64,000 nucleotides of DNA from Manduca sexta (GCF_014839805.1 NC_051123.1:5500727-5564726), one strand, 5' to 3'; counted from the stretch's first letter, positions 1 to 29,771 are shown. Notes: generated by a model from the letters alone, not told the origin. Translations and numbers: made by a program.

Positions 1-580
1 ATCGCTGTGAGTTTATTGTATATTTGTTTATAGAGACCAAGCCGATGCTTAGTTTAATTCTTTGTATCTACATGCTAGATTAAAAATTAATTAACTATTC
101 ACAAGATATCGAGATAATATCTATAGCATAACGTAAAGAATATTTCTTTATAGAAAGAAATAAAGTCGATGCTTATTTTAATACTTTGTACCGAAATGCT
201 AGATAAAAAATGATTTAATCTATCCATAAGACGTCGAGGTAACATCTATAGCATAACGGAAAAAAATAGTTTGATATGTTGAGTTGATATTTTGAGCCCT
301 TCCAACATAATATTAAACACAATTTCAAATCCCCATCAACTCAGATCATTATTATTATTGAAGTCCTCTACTGAACCAAGCGTCCTGTAAAGACTTCTAG
401 AAATATCGGCTAAATAGAGGCATACAACGTACCATACTCATATTTGTTTATAATTTTTTTGTTGGCTGACCAATCAACCCTGCGAGGCAATGCGCTGTTT
501 ATTATAACTCTGCAAAATAGAACTATTTTATAACTATTTCATAGAAAGAAAAACAATCAAGGTAAATATATCTCACTCAG

Positions 581-18827
<18,247 letters not shown>

Positions 18828-20890
18828 AAGGATAGTATTCGGAAATATTGTGTAAGCGAGATGGAAGATTGATTGTGTGCAAGGAAAAGGGATGGCATGC
18901 TGGTGCATGGTAATGTCGGATTTAAACATTATACGCATGTCGAGTGTTACAGCTCCGTATTAAGTTCGATAATTTGTTTGTAAGAGCGACAAAATTAGTA
19001 TGGGCTCTATTTATGCGTCTTCCTTTATTCTGCTAATATTGATATCAGGTTTATTATTAAGAGAGCAGTTTTTTCAAATAACATCGTAAAAATCATCAAT
19101 ATCGATAGAAAATTCGATAAAACCAAATATCTTTCTATACTATCGTAGCAGAAGTATGAAACATAGACGCTGAAGTGTAAATTAAGAGTGGTATAATATA
19201 AGAAATTATATGGAATGTGGTTTGAATATCCCCCGGATAGTAAAAAAGGTGTCTTTTGGCTATTGTGTACTTAGTAAACGTTACTGTTGTCAATAACTTG
19301 TGATTTTTATCGATATCGATATTCATATCTTCGACAGGTAACATTGAATGTCATTTAACATGTTCCTATTTCATGATTTAAAAACAATTTAATTTTGAAA
19401 TCAGGTCTGTATGTAATTTCAAAGTCGATGGAAAATGATCGATATGGTACGATTTAATTAATCGATGTTTATATAGATATCTAAATAAATGTTAAATGAT
19501 TATTTATTTTCGAAATGCCGGTATATTGCAAAAAATTACTATTACGCTTAATAGCTTTCTTTAATCGAAGTTAATTAGGTAAAAATGTATTAAATGTGAC
19601 ACAATACGAAGTCCATTGATCGTTTTTCTTCATACAGTTTAAAATTGGAACAAATATAGAAAATACAAATTGTTAATTTTATTTATTTTTCTCCGTTTTC
19701 AAATAACTTTTGTCAATGAAAGTAAATAGTATTTTATCAATGTTCAGTAGAAACTGAGAAATATTTTTTTTCAAGTTCGTTACCATTAATGTATAGGTGA
19801 AAAATATAAAGCTTTATCTACGCGACCATAGTGAACATATGTGCATTTTTAATTTCATTTAGTGTTTCTGAACTTCCTCCTTAGCTATTTAAGTCTCTAA
19901 TCGTATACAAGTTAATTAATAAGGTTGGGTTGAATGTAAGTTATTTTCATTGCCAACTTTAACGTCCATATATCATTTATAGTTAACATTAACTATAAAA
20001 TGTGATAGTATGGTGATAATTTGTCATAAAAAAAAAAACTTATTTTCTTATGTCCATTAGTTTCCACTGTCGTTTTCTGTCATAGCTTTATTTTCTAAAT
20101 GTGGCTGAAGTTTATCTTGGTAAATTACTATTATTTTATAACAGCGCTACGAGGGATGCGGCGTAGCGTAGTGTAGTTTTTCTTTTAATATCAGAATTAA
20201 GTTTGTAAACCTTGGGTGCATTTAAAAAATGCCCACTTTAGCTGTTTATAAAATATTGTTTGCTTGGCCGCGTAGGTGAAGTTATAGTGGATGTTCGTTA
20301 TAATTAGATGTGCGAAATAAATATGTATTTTACGTAAGTATCGATATATTTATTGTACGTAATGTACTTAGAAATGTTGTAGACAAATTCCTATTTTTGT
20401 TAACAATTATATTAATTGTTAAGTTGTGGATTGTTATAAATTCTTAAGCATCAAGAAGTACTAATATTTATCGATAATCAAACAGAATTATATAAAATAA
20501 ATAATATATAAAACTTCAGTACCAAATTGCGAAAGTAATGAAATATTAATGAATATCTTAATTCTTCCAATCTTAAATGATTTAAAAAATGCTTTAATTT
20601 TTCGCAAAGCTTTGTTCGTTGAAATCTTATAATTGCTATAAACTTATTTTTACAGTATTTAATGTTGTAGAATTTATACAGTCCACAAATGAATGTTCGA
20701 TTATATTCTGATGATTCTGAACAAATCCTATGAAACATTCTCGATTGCCGTGGTAAGTGTTGAGTTGATGCATAATTCTATTGTAAATATGTGAAAGGGA
20801 CATTATTATTGTTAATCGGTATCTATATTTTGGACATTCCTCTGGATTATTGTTGTTGGATTCGAATAAAGTATCTGGTAAAGGTGTTGT
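18828..20890 (+). other. PI4KA: 3' untranslated region of PI4KA
   Basis: About 2 kb of AT-rich sequence after the TAA stop, with no convincing reading frame. AATAAA hexamers occur at 20316-20321 and 20865-20870. The second is followed by a GT-rich stretch typical of a cleavage downstream element, so the long form probably ends near 20.89 kb. The extent is inferred; transcripts could end earlier. Confidence 0.55.
20865..20870 (+). terminator. Likely distal poly(A) signal of PI4KA
   Basis: AATAAA followed within about 15 nt by a GTGTTGTGTG-type GT-rich element. A weaker alternative AATAAA lies at 20316-20321. Confidence 0.5.
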
Positions 20891-21147
20891 GTGTTTTTTA
20901 CCCTGTAAACTTATTTCATGTATAAATAAAATCTAGTCTTAAAATGTTGAGACCTTTGGCAATGATGTATGTACGCGGGTGCACACATTCCAAATATATT
21001 CCTAAATTTCCATGAGTTGGGACTTGATGTTTTTCGATTATATTTTTTAGCATATCAATAAACACCACCCATACAGCCCTTTTTATCAACAATTTTACTA
21101 AATATCTTAAAAAGGGAAAAACGACTTCATATGCATGGTATATAATA

Positions 21148-21153
21148 TTTATT
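21148..21153 (-). terminator. Candidate poly(A) signal overlapping the ZNHIT2 stop codon
   Basis: On the minus strand the end of the frame reads GAA-TAA-A, so AATAAA includes the TAA stop. I see no other AATAAA on this strand before the PI4KA 3' end. If used, the ZNHIT2 3' UTR would be only about 15-30 nt. Confidence 0.4.
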
Positions 21154-23509
21154 CCATATTCATACCATAACTTTCTATATATGACAAGTAATATTCCACT
21201 TTCTTCATACATTTCTTTACTTTGCTTACATCTAGTTTAGGCAAATGACTTTGTGTGTGTTCTGGAAACTTCTTTGAAAACCTGTTAACATCTTTACCTT
21301 TGTCTGAATCTTTTTTATTTAGTTTTTCCGCTTTCTTTGCATCACTAAATATTTTACTCAAATGTGATAATGCTGCTTGGCAATAATATTTCTTGTTATC
21401 GTCACTTGGCCCTTCTAGTATAAGATGTGTATCATGCTTCATAACATTTAAGCTGATTTCATCAGTTTGTATTAGCTCACTCTGAAATATAAGATAGTTT
21501 ATACTATAAACATTTGATTGAAGACATGCAGTTCAATAAGTTAAATCTATACTAATCATTGGCGTATATCTATAGACATGAACATCCATATAAACTTGTT
21601 AAAAATCTGAACTATAATGGCAACCGAAATGTCACTGTTATAACCTATTTATTCACTTGAAGTATAAATAATTTTACTTATTTCACTAATATTTTTATTC
21701 AAATCTAGGTTTACACTTAGACTAGAGTTCTTATATCATGAGCGCCACTCCATACACAACAAGCTGTCAGTATTGACCATACTAAAGTCAGTTTGATTGG
21801 ATTGCAGTTCGATTCAGTTGAACTCAGTGAATGTGTACATAGTACATATTTATCGATGATACTAATATATAAAACTAAAGAGTTTGAATATGCTAATCTC
21901 ATGTTACAAATTTTGACTTTTTTACTAATAGAAATCTACTTGAGTGCTATAGACTACTTTTATTCTGTAAAAATATAAAGCTGGACTTTGACTCTGGAAA
22001 AACTCTTTTATGCAGGTAGAGCTGTGAGTAAAAGGTAGTAAGTACATAATGAACCTTTCAGCCTACACAAAAAGTATTATAAAGTATTATGAACATAGAA
22101 TAAAAGATAGGAAAGTTTTTATAGTCAAGCTGTTTCAATTTCGTGGTTTGGAGTTAACTGTACGCATTTCCAACAATTGGATATTTCAACAGTATATTAA
22201 TGTGACTACCTGAAGACACTTTTGTGCAACTGACTCCACTGCAGTGGCAAAATCATCAAAATTTGTGTTGGTGTCCAAATTAGCACAAATGTTCAATAAA
22301 CATAAAACTCCTTCAACAGGTTCTATTTCTCCATTGAAGTATCTGATTACAAACACATAAGAGGACAGCACATTTGTTATGTTAAAAATGATTGCTGGTG
22401 ATGGCTTGATGTTCTGAAAATAATAAAAAAATATATTTTAAATAATTGAAAGTAATGATCATCAATCCTTTTCAGAAAGAGCATTTCACACTTTTAATGT
22501 CTTTTTCTTTAATAATTACAACAAAAAAAATTGTATCTTAATATAGCAAATATGCCATTAATATTTTAGAATGAATATGAAAAATTTGGTAAAAGGAAAA
22601 AAATGGCGAATACTGGAGATCTTTTTGTTAAAAGGACAAGCTTTAAAGATGACTGCTGTAAAACACAGCTAAATAATTAAATAAAAAAAGTACTCTCAAT
22701 TTTTGGTGTGTTGTACAAATTTTGGTTAGAATGTCCTTCCTGCAAAGGCTTTAAATACTGGCATAAATTCAACAAACATCAAATTTAGAGTTAAATAAAC
22801 AAGAATACCTATAGATTTTGTATAATAAAAATACTTACAGTAAGTGTGTTTAATTTTGGGACTTCTATTATTGCTGGACACCTACTCAATTCATCCTTAC
22901 ACTCATCCATATCTTTAACCAACTTTTTTTCCTTGTTTCCAACCCACCAGGGCTCCCACTGTGGCATTATGGAACCAACATCACCTTTACTTAACAATGC
23001 TTCAAACTCATTTCTTTCATCATCCGTCAGTACGTTCCAAAGAGCATCAGCATCATTCAAATCTAAATTTTTTATTCTTTCTTCTAAATCGACTTCGTCA
23101 TTATCATCCGAGTCAAAATCATCATCATTTGCATCCTCATCACCTGGTTGTAAATCTTCCAGGGACTCATTATTTTCATTCATCCGTTTCAGAATATCGA
23201 TCATTTGGTGTCGTGAGCCCTCATCTGCGTGTTGGTAGGAAAGTTCTTCGTTGATGCAATCTCGGTAAAAACTTTCCGAGCATTCTAAGTGTTTATCCGA
23301 TTTGTAACAATCTAATGAGCAGTATAATACATCGCAGCGAGGGCAACAATATTTGCTTACGTTTGCTTCACATCTGAAATGTTTTTTTGGTATTATTTGC
23401 AAAATATTTGTGAGAAATCTACTGATAAAATATAAAACAAAGAGGTTACTTACAATCCACAAATTTTCGTTTTACGAGCTAGAGTTGAATTTGAAGGACT
23501 TTCCTCCAT
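21149..23509 (-). CDS. ZNHIT2: Zinc finger HIT domain-containing protein 2
   Basis: Four exons on the minus strand: 23509-23454, 23373-22839, 22413-22210 and 21481-21149. They total 1128 nt (375 residues) with GT-AG introns and matching phases. Residues 17-50 form the HIT zinc finger: CGLC, CCPRC, CSLDC and a final His-Cys pair, in the usual spacing. It is followed by the ESFYRD motif characteristic of ZNHIT2, a very acidic linker (about residues 90-125), and an MPQWEPWW motif matching the family's PPWRPWW signature. Human ZNHIT2 has 403 residues, so the length fits. ZNHIT2 is a cofactor of the R2TP/HSP90 chaperone used in U5 snRNP assembly (family knowledge). The start ATG lies in a short first exon only 56 nt long. 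The gene converges on PI4KA and is divergent from SLX1. BCD1/ZNHIT6 is less likely because of the ESFYRD and PWW motifs. Confidence 0.92.
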
Positions 23510-23955
23510 TTCGATACTTACTGTTGAAAATTTGATAATAGTGTTAAATACTATTTATGTTTTCAGCTCACAGTAACAAAATGATTAATGATGTTTATTT
23601 TTTATTTTGACGACTTGCTTTTTTAAAATCGTTTTGTTGCTCCTTATAAACATTTTAGATATTTGCACGTAACATTGACGTAGGAAGTTTTGCTTGTTAA
23701 TGATTTAGTGAATTTTTATTATATTATTCATAATTATATCAGTAGTAATAATTATAAGTAAGTTGTAAAGTCTATTATAATAAAATACTTTAATAACGCA
23801 TAAGCTGACTTATTAACTTGCAGCTACTAAACTCTTGACAGTAATCAGCTGTTTAACGCAATGATTAAATATAATCATTGGTTTAACGTCAACCGCCAAA
23901 AATGAACGCTTGTACTTGATTTAAAACAAAAACAAACAAAAAAAATATACTTAAA
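23510..23955. promoter_or_regulatory. Bidirectional promoter region between ZNHIT2 and SLX1
   Basis: The two start codons face away from each other across 446 bp, the usual arrangement of a shared promoter. No TATA box is obvious at a credible distance from either start. A CAGCTG E-box lies near 23847-23852. Next to it is a 22-bp palindrome (23859-23880) flanked by two exact copies of GTTTAACG. The function is inferred from position only. Confidence 0.55.
23851..23888. repeat. Palindrome flanked by 8-bp direct repeats
   Basis: GTTTAACG, then CAATGATTA-AATA-TAATCATTG, then GTTTAACG, with all matches exact. It looks like the remains of an insertion with an 8-bp target duplication, or a regulatory site in the ZNHIT2/SLX1 spacer. 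Confidence 0.75.
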
Positions 23956-25438
23956 ATGACTGAACCCGAGCTGGTAGAAGATTTCTTCGGTGTATATTTG
24001 TTGTACTGTTTAAATCCCAAATATAAAGGCCGTACTTACATAGGATATACACGAGATCCTAACCGGCGAATAATGCAACACAACAGAGGCACTTGGGCCG
24101 GTGGAGCGCATCGTACTAACAATAAGGGACCTTGGTAAGTAGATTATAAGGTTCTAAAGTTTAGTGAACCCTTATAATGTAAATATGTATAATACGCCTG
24201 AAATGAAATGAAATGTAGGACATTTTTAATAAAAGAAATTATAAATATTTATTTGAGGGGATTATGCTTGTCATTAGGTATCATATTATATCATGTGGAA
24301 AATATTTTATATCCAAGTGATAACAGTGGATAATTATAATTTGTTAATAGTTCAAGTACAAATAGAATATTTATATTTTTAGGAAAATGGTTTTGATCGT
24401 GCATGGATTTCCTAACAACATTTCTGCTCTAAGAGTAAGTAGATAATTATCTTTAAATAATTGCATTATAATATTCTCTTATGAATGTATGTCTTGTAGT
24501 TTGAATGGGCATGGCAGAATCCTACAAAAACAATAAGATTACAACATTTAAACTTAAAAAAAATCCCACGAAAGGAGACTGAATATAAATTTAAACTCAG
24601 GGTTTTGAGTGAGATGCTCAGAGTGGGCCCGTGGTATCGCCTGCCATTGTCTGTGAGATGGCTGGAAACTGAATACATTGAAGAATTTCTGGTAATATAT
24701 TTTTTTAAATAATTGTTTCAAGAGTTGCAATGTAAAAATTGTCATTTTTTTATTTATATTTAATTTCATAAAAACATATGTGTATTCTCTTTAGATTGAA
24801 AGAAAACCCCCAGACCACATGGTGATATGCCAAGGACCAATTAAAAGCAAGAATCTAAAGAAATCAACAAAGTGCATTGAACTAAAAACGAAGAATGTCT
24901 ACTATGCTCAAAATACATAGCCGATAGTCAGACAAGAATAACATGTTTGAACTCTACTTGCAAGTTAAAAAGCCATATAACCTGTTTGGCAGATCTATTT
25001 TTATCACCAGGGGAATACATTCCAGTCCGAGGTAAATGCCCCTTTTGTAATACAGTATTGAAATGGGGAGAGCTTATTAGGAAGATGAAAGGTTGTGGGA
25101 ATGAGGATGGTCAGATCAAGTCAAATGAGGTGTCAGGTGGGAAAGATATGTCAAATATTGATATTGGGCCAACCAGTGCCATGTCACATGTTGATAAAGC
25201 GTCAGAAGTGGAATTACTTTCAGATGCTGACATGTCAGATTTAGATAGAATGTCAGAAGAGGATATAGTTTTGGGTGATAACATGTCAGATGATGACAAA
25301 GTGTCAGAAGTTGACATATCAGATGATGATATAGTGGCAGATGTTGACACTGCACCAAAAGCTGATACATTAAAAAAGAGCTATGAAAAAAATACTGATG
25401 ACTATCCAAGTTGGTTTGACGATTGTGAAGATTTATGA
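23956..25438 (+). CDS. SLX1: Structure-specific endonuclease subunit SLX1, frame broken in exon 4
   Basis: SLX1 is the catalytic half of the SLX1-SLX4 nuclease, which cuts Holliday junctions and 5' flaps in the nucleus (family knowledge). Exons: 23956-24134, 24383-24434, 24500-24691, 24795-25438. The GIY-YIG domain is clear: [24 protein letters not shown] (catalytic Arg near 37/38) and FEWAWQ with metal-binding Glu79. In exon 4 the frame runs to a TAG at 24918-24920, giving 182 residues. The C-terminal zinc-binding domain (ECLLC, then Cys, Cys, His, Cys, and a CPFC pair) and the KWGELIR motif continue in another frame from 24893 to the TGA at 25438. The switch falls at an A5 run, 24884-24888, consistent with one missing base. 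It could be an assembly error, an allele or a true break. The C-terminal tail (25140-25438) is acidic with loose MSDxD repeats, unlike vertebrate SLX1. Confidence 0.88.
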
Positions 25439-25567
25439 CATACTATTAAATTATTTATTCCAAATGAATTAGTTTGTTTCTTTTTCAATTGATAAGACAT
25501 ATATATTTTTAGGTAGTTATTTAACTTCCTACAAAAATTTAAACACAAATATATGAGTATATCTCAA

Positions 25568-25573
25568 AATAAA
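25568..25573 (+). terminator. Candidate poly(A) signal of SLX1
   Basis: The first AATAAA after the SLX1 C-terminal frame, 130 bp past the TGA. Confidence 0.4.
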
Positions 25574-25611
25574 TGTATGTAACCCGTGGAATATATGTCA
25601 ATGTATGCAAC

Positions 25612-25760
25612 AATACGCAGCTCGGAGTCATTAATTTAGCAGTATCACCGCCGTATCTCGAAAAGCACTTAAAAACATTGGTTCTGTGTCTGATCTCTCT
25701 CCAGTCTTGAAGGATTGCGGTCTCATCCAAATATGAGTGAACGAACAGAAAAAATTTGAT
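25612..25760 (+). repeat. SINE subfamily A2 fragment
   Basis: GTCTGATCTCTCTCCAGTC and nearby words match the body of 11698-12050. Confidence 0.5.
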
Positions 25761-25819
25761 TACTTCTAGTCTTTTACCAGTCAATTACTATGTAAGTAGT
25801 TATTAGTTAGTTACCTGTC

Positions 25820-25985
25820 AGTGGCGAATAGTCCATATAAATCAATTCCTGCCGGCTTCCCTGTCGTAATTTATGTAAAATCTGTCATTATCATTAGTAC
25901 GATTTGCACACCTTATTTATGCATTTTAGTACCTATATTGCTATGTAGTTCTCTTTCGGAAAATATTACCCTACAATAGAAATAA
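25820..25985 (+). repeat. Interspersed repeat, family E
   Basis: Shares TTCCTGCCGGCTTCC, GATTTGCA and TTTCGGAAAAT with 6890-7050. Confidence 0.65.
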
Positions 25986-26324
25986 AAAAGAGATGCAACA
26001 TAGCTATAAATCATACCTTTTTCGCCTAATACAGTCTTATATGCTCTCGAACTATATAAATTATTAATTGTGTTGTTATAATTAGGTATACATATGCACT
26101 ATAAGTACTATATACTATAAGTAATATACATAGCAACTGTTTTTTTTACGATTTTTCACTTTCATGTCGTTTCGTTCAGAATTTATCGTACGTGCAATAT
26201 TTCACGGAGTCACGTTAATTCATTACTTTAGCTCAAATATATTAGCATGTATGGATTAGTGAAAGCGTTAAGTAAATAAAAAACTTCGGTGTATTAAGAT
26301 AAGGTTTTTGTTGACTTATCAATG

Positions 26325-26550
26325 ATACACACACATATCATCACGCATTTATCCCCGAAGGGGTATGCAGAGGTGCAACCAGGGCACGGACTTTTCGCCC
26401 AGTGTGTTCCGTTCCAGGATGTGATAGGGGGCGAGCCTATCGTCATATCGGGCACAAATTCCAGACTCCGGGCTGATATTGAGCAGAAAACCATCACTTT
26501 GCCCGACCCGGGATTCGAACCCAGGACCTCAGAGCGCTGCCGTACCATAT
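26325..26550 (-). repeat. tRNA-headed SINE, family A
   Basis: Minus-strand copy containing CCCGACCCGGGATTCGAACC (complement of the B-box region) and CCCCGAAGGGGTATGCAGAG. Confidence 0.75.
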
Positions 26551-26874
26551 CCATTATCAATGATAATTTATAAATAATTGATTATTTTGTCGTAATTTTT
26601 AGTTATAGAGAAAAAAACTCGTCTACATTGGTTCATTTGTTTCGGAGCTACAAAGCCACAAGCAGATATACAAATAAACAGATACGCAGACAGAGCTTCA
26701 CACTTTAAATTTATACCACCCCAGGTTTTTCGTCGGGGTTTAAAAGGAATATTAATTAAGTACACAATATAAATAACGGAAAAAGCGAAATAATGAATAA
26801 CCAAAATATTTATTTAAACACAACCACGCGAGTTTTTATTGATTTACTCTCTGAATAGTTAATAAAATTAGCCC

Positions 26875-27180
26875 TGTACTATACACTGTCCCACTGCGAA
26901 GCACGGACCTCCTCTACTACTGAGAGGGATTAAGCTTAGTCCACCACGCTAGACCAGTGCGGATTGGCAGACTTCACACACCCTCAATTTTCTTTTAGAG
27001 AACTTCTCTGATGCAGGTTTCCTCACGATGTTCTCCTTTACCGTTAAAGTAAGCGATAATTCACAAAGAATACACACATACTTAACTTTAGAAAAGTCAG
27101 GCGTATGCCCGTGGGTTTTGAACCTGTGGACATTCGTCTTGCAGTCCGTTCCACTTCCAACTAGGCTACCGCCACTTAAT
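26875..27180 (-). repeat. tRNA-headed SINE, family C
   Basis: Minus-strand copy: TCCTCTACTACTGAGAGGG at one end and the tRNA-like head near 27150. Confidence 0.7.
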
Positions 27181-27486
27181 TATTGAAAGAATTCTATAAC
27201 GGTAAAACAAAGTTTGCGACGTTCCTTACGAGTCACCGCAAGCTAATGATAGGTTTAACGCATCGTTTTGTAACTTGGTTTTTGGTTATCGTGTTTTTTT
27301 TTGTTTATAATGCACTCGGCGGCGTTGTGGTCTGCATTGTTTGTAAGAAAGTAGTCATTTTAAGTGACCTCAATCTAGTACCAAGATTAGTAAGATGTAA
27401 TTTCCTTTCGTTTATTGTCATATACGTCATAAGGTGGAGTTCGCACTATGGTGGGTAGAACCAGCAAAGTTTGCGGTTTAATAGAA

Positions 27487-27725
27487 CACACAAACACAAG
27501 TATACACACTCACGCCTTTCATCTCCGAAGGGGTAGGCAGAGGCGCAACTGGTGCACCCAATAAAATCGTCGTGCGTATTCCGTCTTATGACGGTCATAT
27601 CAGGTACAAATTCCTGATTCCGGGCTGATACTGAGTAGAAAAACACAATATCACTACCCGACCCGAGGATCGAACCCGACACTGCAGCAATGCAGTCGTA
27701 CCCTAATTAAACTCCGCCACCGCGT
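27487..27725 (-). repeat. tRNA-headed SINE, family A
   Basis: Minus-strand copy with CCCGAAGGGGTAGGCAGAGG-like text (CATCTCCGAAGGGG) and GGATCGAACCCGACACT. Confidence 0.7.
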
Positions 27726-28489
27726 TCAAAAGTTTTTTTAAATAAACAACTACAGCGGGAGTCGATCCTTTACGATTGTAAGAAGGGTGGCCGTGCGGTT
27801 GGCGGGTACAATGCTCTTGAAATACCTTGGGCGATTAGTGGAAAAGGTTCAGAAGCCAAATGAAGGTCGCCTGACTGCTGAGCTAATAGAGACAGGTAGT
27901 TAAATACTAATTTTGGCTTGTAATTGTTTTTAATGTTAAAAATAATAGTGAAAGCAATTTCTATTAAGTTAGAAAATGCACCTATAGCATAATTGTGCTG
28001 AATGGCATGAGATTGCCATCTGTTGCCATTTGATACTTTATCTGGACGGCATCACGCTTACCATCAGGTACAATGCAGCCACTTAGTCGTGCCAGAATTA
28101 AAAAAAAGTCCTTCTATATACTCCCAGGTAAAAAAGCAGCAGTCTATGTCCTTTCCAGGGTCTCAAACTATCGCCATACCAAATTTCATCGAAACCCGAG
28201 TTATGATGCGGAGCGGGGAGAAGGGCTTTTTAAAAAATATAATAATATATTAAGCCCGTAGACTTGACCGTCCACGTCGAGAAGAAGCTGAGAACTAAAC
28301 TTTTATTAATCTAGACATACAATCATTGACTCTTATCTTAAACTTAATTATCTTCTTATGTTTAATTATTCTATATGTAATGGTTAATAATACGAAAAAG
28401 AAGCACTCCTGCGAAAACTGCATAAAAATTGGTTAAAAATGGGCTAGTAATTCATATTTCAAATATTGTAACGTTCAGAAGTGGGCGCG

Positions 28490-28720
28490 TTGTAGGGATA
28501 TCACTTCATCTCTTTCTTTCGCACGCGTCGTAATTCCCGATGACGTCACATGTGGATATTTCGTCTCTTTTCTGTTTCCTGTTAATTACCCCTTCCACCG
28601 ACATTCAAAGACTTATAAGTTGTTGATTTTTTACCGGATTTTAATAATTCCTTTTGTGTTATAATTTATATAGCGTAAATAATTGATAATAGTAAAGAAC
28701 AAAAATAAGTCCGGTACCCT
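28490..28720 (+). repeat. MITE-like repeat, shared with 42955-43185
   Basis: Both loci share GTGACGTCACA-like text, CCACC before an ACTTATA/ACTTATT word, and a GATTTTNATAATTC end at similar spacing. Class unknown. Confidence 0.45.
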
Positions 28721-28849
28721 ATTACGGCGACGTAATTCCCGTTTGGTATTTTTGGAATTTACCCTGTTTAAACAATCAGACAGACGCGGCGATTAAGTTT
28801 TGTTTAAGATGTAAGGATTATCAACAATGTAATGAAAGCAGGATTTCTG

Positions 28850-29025
28850 TCACTAGCGAAGGGCCCTTATAATTCGAATCCTGCCAGCTTCCCTTTTGTA
28901 ACTAATGTAAAATGTAATTATCGTTCTAATGATTTGCAGACCGTATTTATGGATATCAATAGTGCCTATATGTTGTGTCGGGTTCGCTTTCGGAAAATGT
29001 CACCTTTCGCCACTGATTTCTGTTG
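28850..29025 (+). repeat. Interspersed repeat, family E
   Basis: GAATCCTGCCAGCTTCCC, GATTTGCAGACC and CTTTCGGAAAATGTCACC match 6890-7050. Confidence 0.65.
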
Positions 29026-29088
29026 TATTGAAGTAGTTATAGAATTGGACATCGCGGTTTCATTTCTGCGTTACCAAAAATAATATAA

Positions 29089-29373
29089 TCTATATATATA
29101 AAAATGAATCCCTACTTTCCTTGGTCACCCCATCACGCGTGAACGGCTGGACCCATTTCACTATTTTTTTGCTGCGTTTTATATTGTCAGGAGAAGGTTC
29201 TTATGAAAGAAAAAACTCAAAAAATTGCGCGGATAATTAGAAAATTTTAGAAAACTTAACGAAAATATTAATTTTATATAGCTGTCAATTGTTTAAAATA
29301 ACTGTCAGCGATTGACAGAATGCGCGCTGTAAATTTATAGTTAAGACGGGACAACGTCTATCGGGTCAGCTAG
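29089..29373 (+). mobile_element. Short non-autonomous Helitron
   Basis: Starts TCTATATATATAAAAATGAA, contains GTGAACGGCTGGACC, and ends GGGTCAGCTAG followed by T, as in the larger copy at 14974. Confidence 0.75.
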
Positions 29374-29554
29374 TTTACTATATTTTCGCGTCATTCATAA
29401 TATTATATTGATCTATGGAAGTATTTGTGGTACAGTTATTGGACAACGCAGTTTTATTCGCATCTTTCATTACATAATTGACTTTCTTCCTTGTTGTGAT
29501 TGTATTACATCAAAGACTAAATCTTTAATACAGATAAAATTGATCAACATCGTG

Positions 29555-29771
29555 AAAGTCAGGGGGCCTTTTTTCCGTCTACGGGGTATATCCTTCTTTT
29601 TGCAATCACGGGCATTCTAATCGAAAGACAGCTTTGGTGGCTGTGTAGGTAAATAGAGGATTTCTTAACTCTTTTACCTATACAACCATCAAAGCTGTCC
29701 TTTCAATAAAACGTCCGTAATTGCAAAAAGACGGATTTGCCTTTACAGACGGAATAGACCCCTCTGACTTT
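29555..29771. mobile_element. Foldback MITE with about 100-bp inverted arms
   Basis: The arms are near-complementary from AAAGTCAGGGGGCC to the AGACAGCTTTGGTGG region and back (CATCAAAGCTGTCC ... GACCCCTCTGACTTT). Almost the whole 217-bp element can fold into one hairpin. Confidence 0.8.

Noticed and set aside
1..12. ATCGCT|GTGAGT could be the end of the previous PI4KA exon
   Set aside because: Only six bases precede the donor-like site, so there is no coding evidence within the window.
20916..21212. Minus-strand frame of 98 residues
   Set aside because: Lies mostly beyond the ZNHIT2 stop in AT-rich sequence and has no motif or splice partner.
22846..23254. Two plus-strand frames opposite ZNHIT2
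   Set aside because: They are antisense shadows of the acidic ZNHIT2 exon.
24884..24890. Programmed -1 ribosomal frameshift in SLX1
   Set aside because: The in-frame codons GAA CTA AAA ACG do not form a canonical slippery heptamer, and no downstream stem is obvious. A missing A is simpler.
25111..25409. Minus-strand frames opposite the SLX1 tail
   Set aside because: Shadow of the repetitive acidic coding sequence.
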